This document shows positions 7,101 through 8,833 of a DNA stretch of 8,833 bases, one piece after another. Position 1 is the stretch's first letter. Every line of letters starts with the position of its first letter. The DNA is from Terriglobales bacterium. GTDB lineage: Bacteria > Acidobacteriota > Terriglobia > Terriglobales > Acidobacteriaceae. The notes beneath the pieces were generated by a model. It was given only the letters and a program-made list of their open reading frames with translations. It was not told where the DNA came from and did no database searches. The translations under genes and the position numbers were made by a program. The stretch spans positions 1 to 8,833 of the forward strand of contig JAATFE010000242.1 in assembly GCA_015655365.1 (NCBI GenBank), written 5' to 3'.

Positions 7101-8033
7101 GGCAGTCATCATGGGGCGATCGTCTGGATGGACCAAGGCTAGCCAGCCTCCCACCGTACGGATATATTCTTCGTCGATACCGAGCACCGAATTCATGACA
7201 TCCGAACTGGTCCACACCCCAGTGCAAATATTCAGAAGATAGCTGCCCAGACCGGCAATACTCTGCGATTCTCTTAACGATTCCTCTCTCTCGTGGAGGG
7301 TTTCGTCGGCCTTCATCTGCTCCGTGATGTCGCGCGCAATGCCGAACAGGCCGACGATCTCTCCACTTTCGTTGCGGATGGGGTATTTACGATGGTCGAT
7401 CCAGCCTTTGCTGCCGTCCTCTTTAGGAAATTCCTGGATCTCCCGGGCCATGAGGTTTTGTGCAAAGGCCTGTTTTTCCAGCCGGTAGTAGGCATCCGCA
7501 TATTTGGCGGGCAATAGATCGTAGTCGGTTTTGCCAAGGACCTCGACTGGAAGCGCGGCGCTTTCGCCGGGGAGCCGGACGCTCTGGCTGGCGCCGATGA
7601 AAACGTGGTTACGATCCTTGAAGTAGACGCAATCGTCGGTATTTCCCATCATGGCCTTGAAGTTGGCCATCATAGCTTCGTTGCTCGGAGCCTGGCTGAG
7701 ACTTTTGGCATCCTGTAAAAGGAGTTCCAGGATCACTTCGCCAGCAAGGCCAGCTTTTTTCCAACCAAGTCCCCTGATACACCGGAACCGCCCATCCGCA
7801 TGTAGCAGGCGGATATTGAACGGAATAGATTCAGGCTGGAGATCGGGAGAAAACAGGAGATCGGCAATATCGGCGTCGGCGGCGTGAAAACGGTCTTTCA
7901 GACTCACTCTCGAAGAGAGAAGTTCTTCCGCGCTGAAGCCGAGCAGAGCCTCGAAGGAGTCGCTGACCACCAGGACCGGCAGTCTATCCGTCAGGGCCAT
8001 GCGCAAAGTGGCTTCGAGTATTGAAGCGGTCAT
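4113..8033 (-). CDS. Multi-PAS diguanylate cyclase/phosphodiesterase with C-terminal CZB zinc-binding domain (1306 residues)
   Basis: This protein is predicted to make and/or break c-di-GMP. PAS-like domains lie at about 1-107 (weakest), 118-238, 256-368, 385-496, 502-620 and 630-742. They are joined by DITEQ/DITEHK-type signalling helices, and domains three and four share VHPDD. GGDEF (about 750-915) has an intact GGDEF at 833-837 and an inhibitory-site RxxD at 824-827, five residues upstream. EAL (about 930-1175) keeps E962 of EAL, N1020, E1053, D1083-D1084 of DDFGTGYSS, K1104, E1140 and Q1160, so it should be active. Residues about 1200-1298 resemble a CZB domain: H1206 (HRAW), C1232 (CRFCAWL), H1259 and H1263. 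There is no signal peptide or membrane segment, so it is cytoplasmic. The ATG at 8033 follows a weak AAAAGAGA, with an in-frame TAA just upstream. The gene is convergent with motB. Very similar PAS-GGDEF-EAL-CZB proteins are, from memory, common in betaproteobacteria, so transfer is possible but unproven. Confidence 0.93.
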   Translation of the reverse strand: MTASILEATLRMALTDRLPVLVVSDSFEALLGFSAEELLSSRVSLKDRFHAADADIADLLFSPDLQPESIPFNIRLLHADGRFRCIRGLGWKKAGLAGEVILELLLQDAKSLSQAPSNEAMMANFKAMMGNTDDCVYFKDRNHVFIGASQSVRLPGESAALPVEVLGKTDYDLLPAKYADAYYRLEKQAFAQNLMAREIQEFPKEDGSKGWIDHRKYPIRNESGEIVGLFGIARDITEQMKADETLHEREESLRESQSIAGLGSYLLNICTGVWTSSDVMNSVLGIDEEYIRTVGGWLALVHPDDRPMMTAHFQDEVLGQGKQFDKEYRIVRLADQAVRWVHGLGRLECDIQGNPLRMRGTIQDITEHKLAEEALVRSAERLARAQRVTKMGLLDWDLETNEVLLSDEACHLFGIAATEYKWTPKQVAGIVHPDDLAIVKRNFELVFQGKKTFDLEHRIVRRDGAVLWTHSQAEMFYGPDGKPKTFLGTMLDITEHKRADAALRESKELLQLFIDHAPAALAMMDTEMRFVAVNRRWQEANFLAGKEVIGRTYLEMLPYIPEIWKDALSRALAGETVHVEEGCYEVPDGSVQWWRGEVLPWQTASGAVGGIILFTEDVTQQKRTEERLQLAASVFTHAREGILITDPNGLIVEVNNMFSRITGYSRDEVLGRHTRLLKSGIQTADFYAEMWRALKDKGQWSGEIWNRDKNGEIFAEMLTISAIYEAGGNVQRYVALFSDITQLKEHERKLEHIAHYDVLTGLPNRVLLADRLRQGMAQMHRQKRVLAVAYLDLDGFKAINDRYGHEAGDLLLAAVSHTMKQTLREGDTLARLGGDEFVAVLLDLADVAASEIALDRLLAAAAESVQVDGMTFQVSASVGVTFYPQAEEVAADQLMRQADQAMYQAKLAGRNRYHIFDPNQDLSVRGHHEDLAHIGRALAEHEFVLYYQPKVNMRTGAVIGAEALIRWQHPERGLLPPAMFLPVIEEHQLAVEVGEWVIDTALSQMERWRTSGLDIPVSVNVGALQLQQGDFVDRLRGILARHPGIESSRLELEVLETSALQDVVQVSKVINACREFGVLFALDDFGTGYSSLTYLKRLPANVLKIDQSFVREILDDAESLSILEGVLGLAAAFHRVVIAEGVETVEHGLLLLLLGCELAQGYGIARPMPADQFPGWVAAWRPDPRWENASIVGTDGRQALYAGVEHRAWLSAIDAFLKGERHAAPAVDRGTCRFCAWLEVEDRAGRGGLPDLQAIHAIHEQIHGLAAALLDLKAQGWNAKGVAGLGELHSLQSALLSHLEIPMQAS

Positions 8034-8154
8034 TCTCTTTTACTAACGGCCTTACCCGCAGACTTGTTGAGGCAAAATATACCACAAGGAAAAGATACCC
8101 ATTCGGCGGGAAAACAGAGACACCTGGCGCCGATCCTTTATTCTCAAGAGAGCC

Positions 8155-8514
8155 GTGACCGCAAACCCCGACCCGACTGCCGATTCGCTCTCTCAGCGCG
8201 GCCTTGACCTGCTGTCGGCAGGCTTGTCCGCCGAAGCCGCACAGGCATTTCGCGCCGCTATCGCGGCCGATGCGGCCCACGTTGAGGCCCACCACGGCTT
8301 GGTGCGCGCCCTGCGCGACGCGGGGCGACTTGAAGCATCCGTCGCCGCGGCCCTAGCCTTGATTGCCCTCACCCCCGGCGATCCGCTGGCGCACACTGCA
8401 CTCTCCATCTCTCTGCAATATGCGGGCCACGTGCCGGAGGCTGAGGCAGCCGCCGCCCGCGCCCGCGTGCTGGAGTGGAAAATTCAGTTGCAATCCCCGG
8501 AAACAATGCCGTGA
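8155..8514 (+). CDS. Small tetratricopeptide-repeat protein (119 residues)
   Basis: This is a short alpha-helical protein of roughly three TPR units at about residues 11-44, 45-78 and 79-112. They are recognisable from spaced A/G/L positions such as GLDLLSAGLSAEAAQAFRAA, LVRALRDAGRLEASVAAA and LSISLQYAGHVPEAEAAA. TPRs mediate protein-protein contacts; no specific partner or reaction can be read from it. It has no signal peptide or membrane segment, so it is probably cytoplasmic. The start is a GTG at 8155, with a weak AAGAGAG just before it. No in-frame ATG occurs until the last codons, so GTG is the best choice, though an upstream alternative start cannot be excluded. The stop overlaps the start of the glycosylase gene by GTGA, which suggests coupled translation. 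It is divergent from the PAS-GGDEF-EAL gene across 121 bases. Confidence 0.8.
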   Translation: MTANPDPTADSLSQRGLDLLSAGLSAEAAQAFRAAIAADAAHVEAHHGLVRALRDAGRLEASVAAALALIALTPGDPLAHTALSISLQYAGHVPEAEAAAARARVLEWKIQLQSPETMP

Positions 8515-8833
8515 AAACCCACCCCATCCCCGCGGAACGACTGCGTAAGATGCACGACCAATTGGCCGCAGCCTATGGCCCCCAGCATTGGTGGCCGGCA
8601 CAAGCTCCCTTTGAAGTGATTCTGGGGGCCTATCTCACTCAAAACACTGCCTGGAAGGCCGTGGAGCGTTCTCTCGGCAACCTGCGCGAAGCCGGAGCGC
8701 TCACCCCGGAGGGTCTGCGCTCGCTGGCGCTCGACGAGTTACAAGCCCTGGTTCGCCCATCCGGGTTTGCGACGCGCAAAGCGCCGGCGCTGAAGGCATT
8801 TATCGCGATGCTGGACGGGGAGTTTGCCGGTTC
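8511..8833 (+). CDS. Endonuclease III-like HhH-GPD DNA glycosylase, N-terminal part, cut by window edge
   Basis: This is the start of a base-excision-repair enzyme of the endonuclease III / HhH-GPD superfamily. The visible 107 residues contain LAAAYGPQHWWPAQAPFEV followed by ILGAYLTQNTAWKAVERSL, the helix signature of the group (compare endonuclease III ILSAQATD..V). ALTPEGLRSLALDELQALV and RPSGFATRKAPALKAF follow, matching the segment before the helix-hairpin-helix. The LTQNTAWKAVE form and the PSGF segment suggest the 'endonuclease III domain-containing' subgroup, which includes MagIII-like alkylbase glycosylases, rather than classical Nth. The catalytic Lys/Asp and any iron-sulfur cysteines lie beyond the window, so the substrate cannot be stated. 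The GTG at 8511 overlaps the TPR stop. An internal ATG at 8550 would be a shorter alternative, but the upstream residues look genuine. Confidence 0.87.
   Translation, partial: MKTHPIPAERLRKMHDQLAAAYGPQHWWPAQAPFEVILGAYLTQNTAWKAVERSLGNLREAGALTPEGLRSLALDELQALVRPSGFATRKAPALKAFIAMLDGEFAG

Noticed and set aside
5808..8033. Repeated DNA segments in the sensor gene
   Set aside because: They come from repeated PAS domains and their DITEHK-type linkers, not from a mobile or satellite repeat.
8034..8154. Promoters in the divergent gap between the PAS-GGDEF-EAL and TPR genes
   Set aside because: TATATT occurs on the minus strand, but no acceptable -35 lies at proper spacing, and nothing clear is seen on the plus strand.

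Overview
The window looks like chromosomal DNA of a motile, GC-rich bacterium, most likely an acidobacterium (Terriglobia-like). This rests mainly on the flagellin, whose N-terminus (AIYAENNLNNTSNSL) and C-terminus resemble acidobacterial flagellins as I remember them. It was not confirmed by a search. There are no tRNA or rRNA genes, insertion sequences, CRISPR arrays or phage genes.

Layout. (1) Positions 1-2034 hold a late-flagellar block on the minus strand. A sigma-28-type promoter (2008-2034) and a leader of about 105 nt drive a 439-residue flagellin (1895-576), which ends at a strong intrinsic terminator (482-509). The 5' part of fliD, the filament cap (393-1), follows and runs off the left edge. 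(2) Divergently, on the plus strand, comes a motor block: flbD-like (2141-2437), motA-type stator (2484-3257) and a motB/motD-type stator (3254-4063). The two stator genes overlap by 4 nt. (3) Convergent to the motor genes is one very large minus-strand gene (8033-4113). It encodes a 1306-residue signalling protein with about six PAS-like domains, GGDEF, EAL and a C-terminal CZB-type zinc-binding domain. (4) On the plus strand at the right edge are a small TPR protein (8155-8514) and an endonuclease III/HhH-GPD DNA glycosylase (8511 onward, cut by the window end), overlapping by GTGA.

How the parts fit. Flagellin, FliD, FlbD and the stators build and power one flagellum. The PAS-GGDEF-EAL-CZB protein keeps both the cyclase and the phosphodiesterase signature residues, so it could set c-di-GMP levels in response to redox, ligand or zinc signals. 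A link to the neighbouring motility genes is plausible from position only. The TPR/glycosylase pair is an unrelated DNA-repair unit.

I did not find a clearly new system. The points most worth checking are the CZB domain fused after EAL, a CsrA-like site over the flagellin ribosome binding site, and an intrinsic terminator on the plus strand that has no recognised gene upstream of it.
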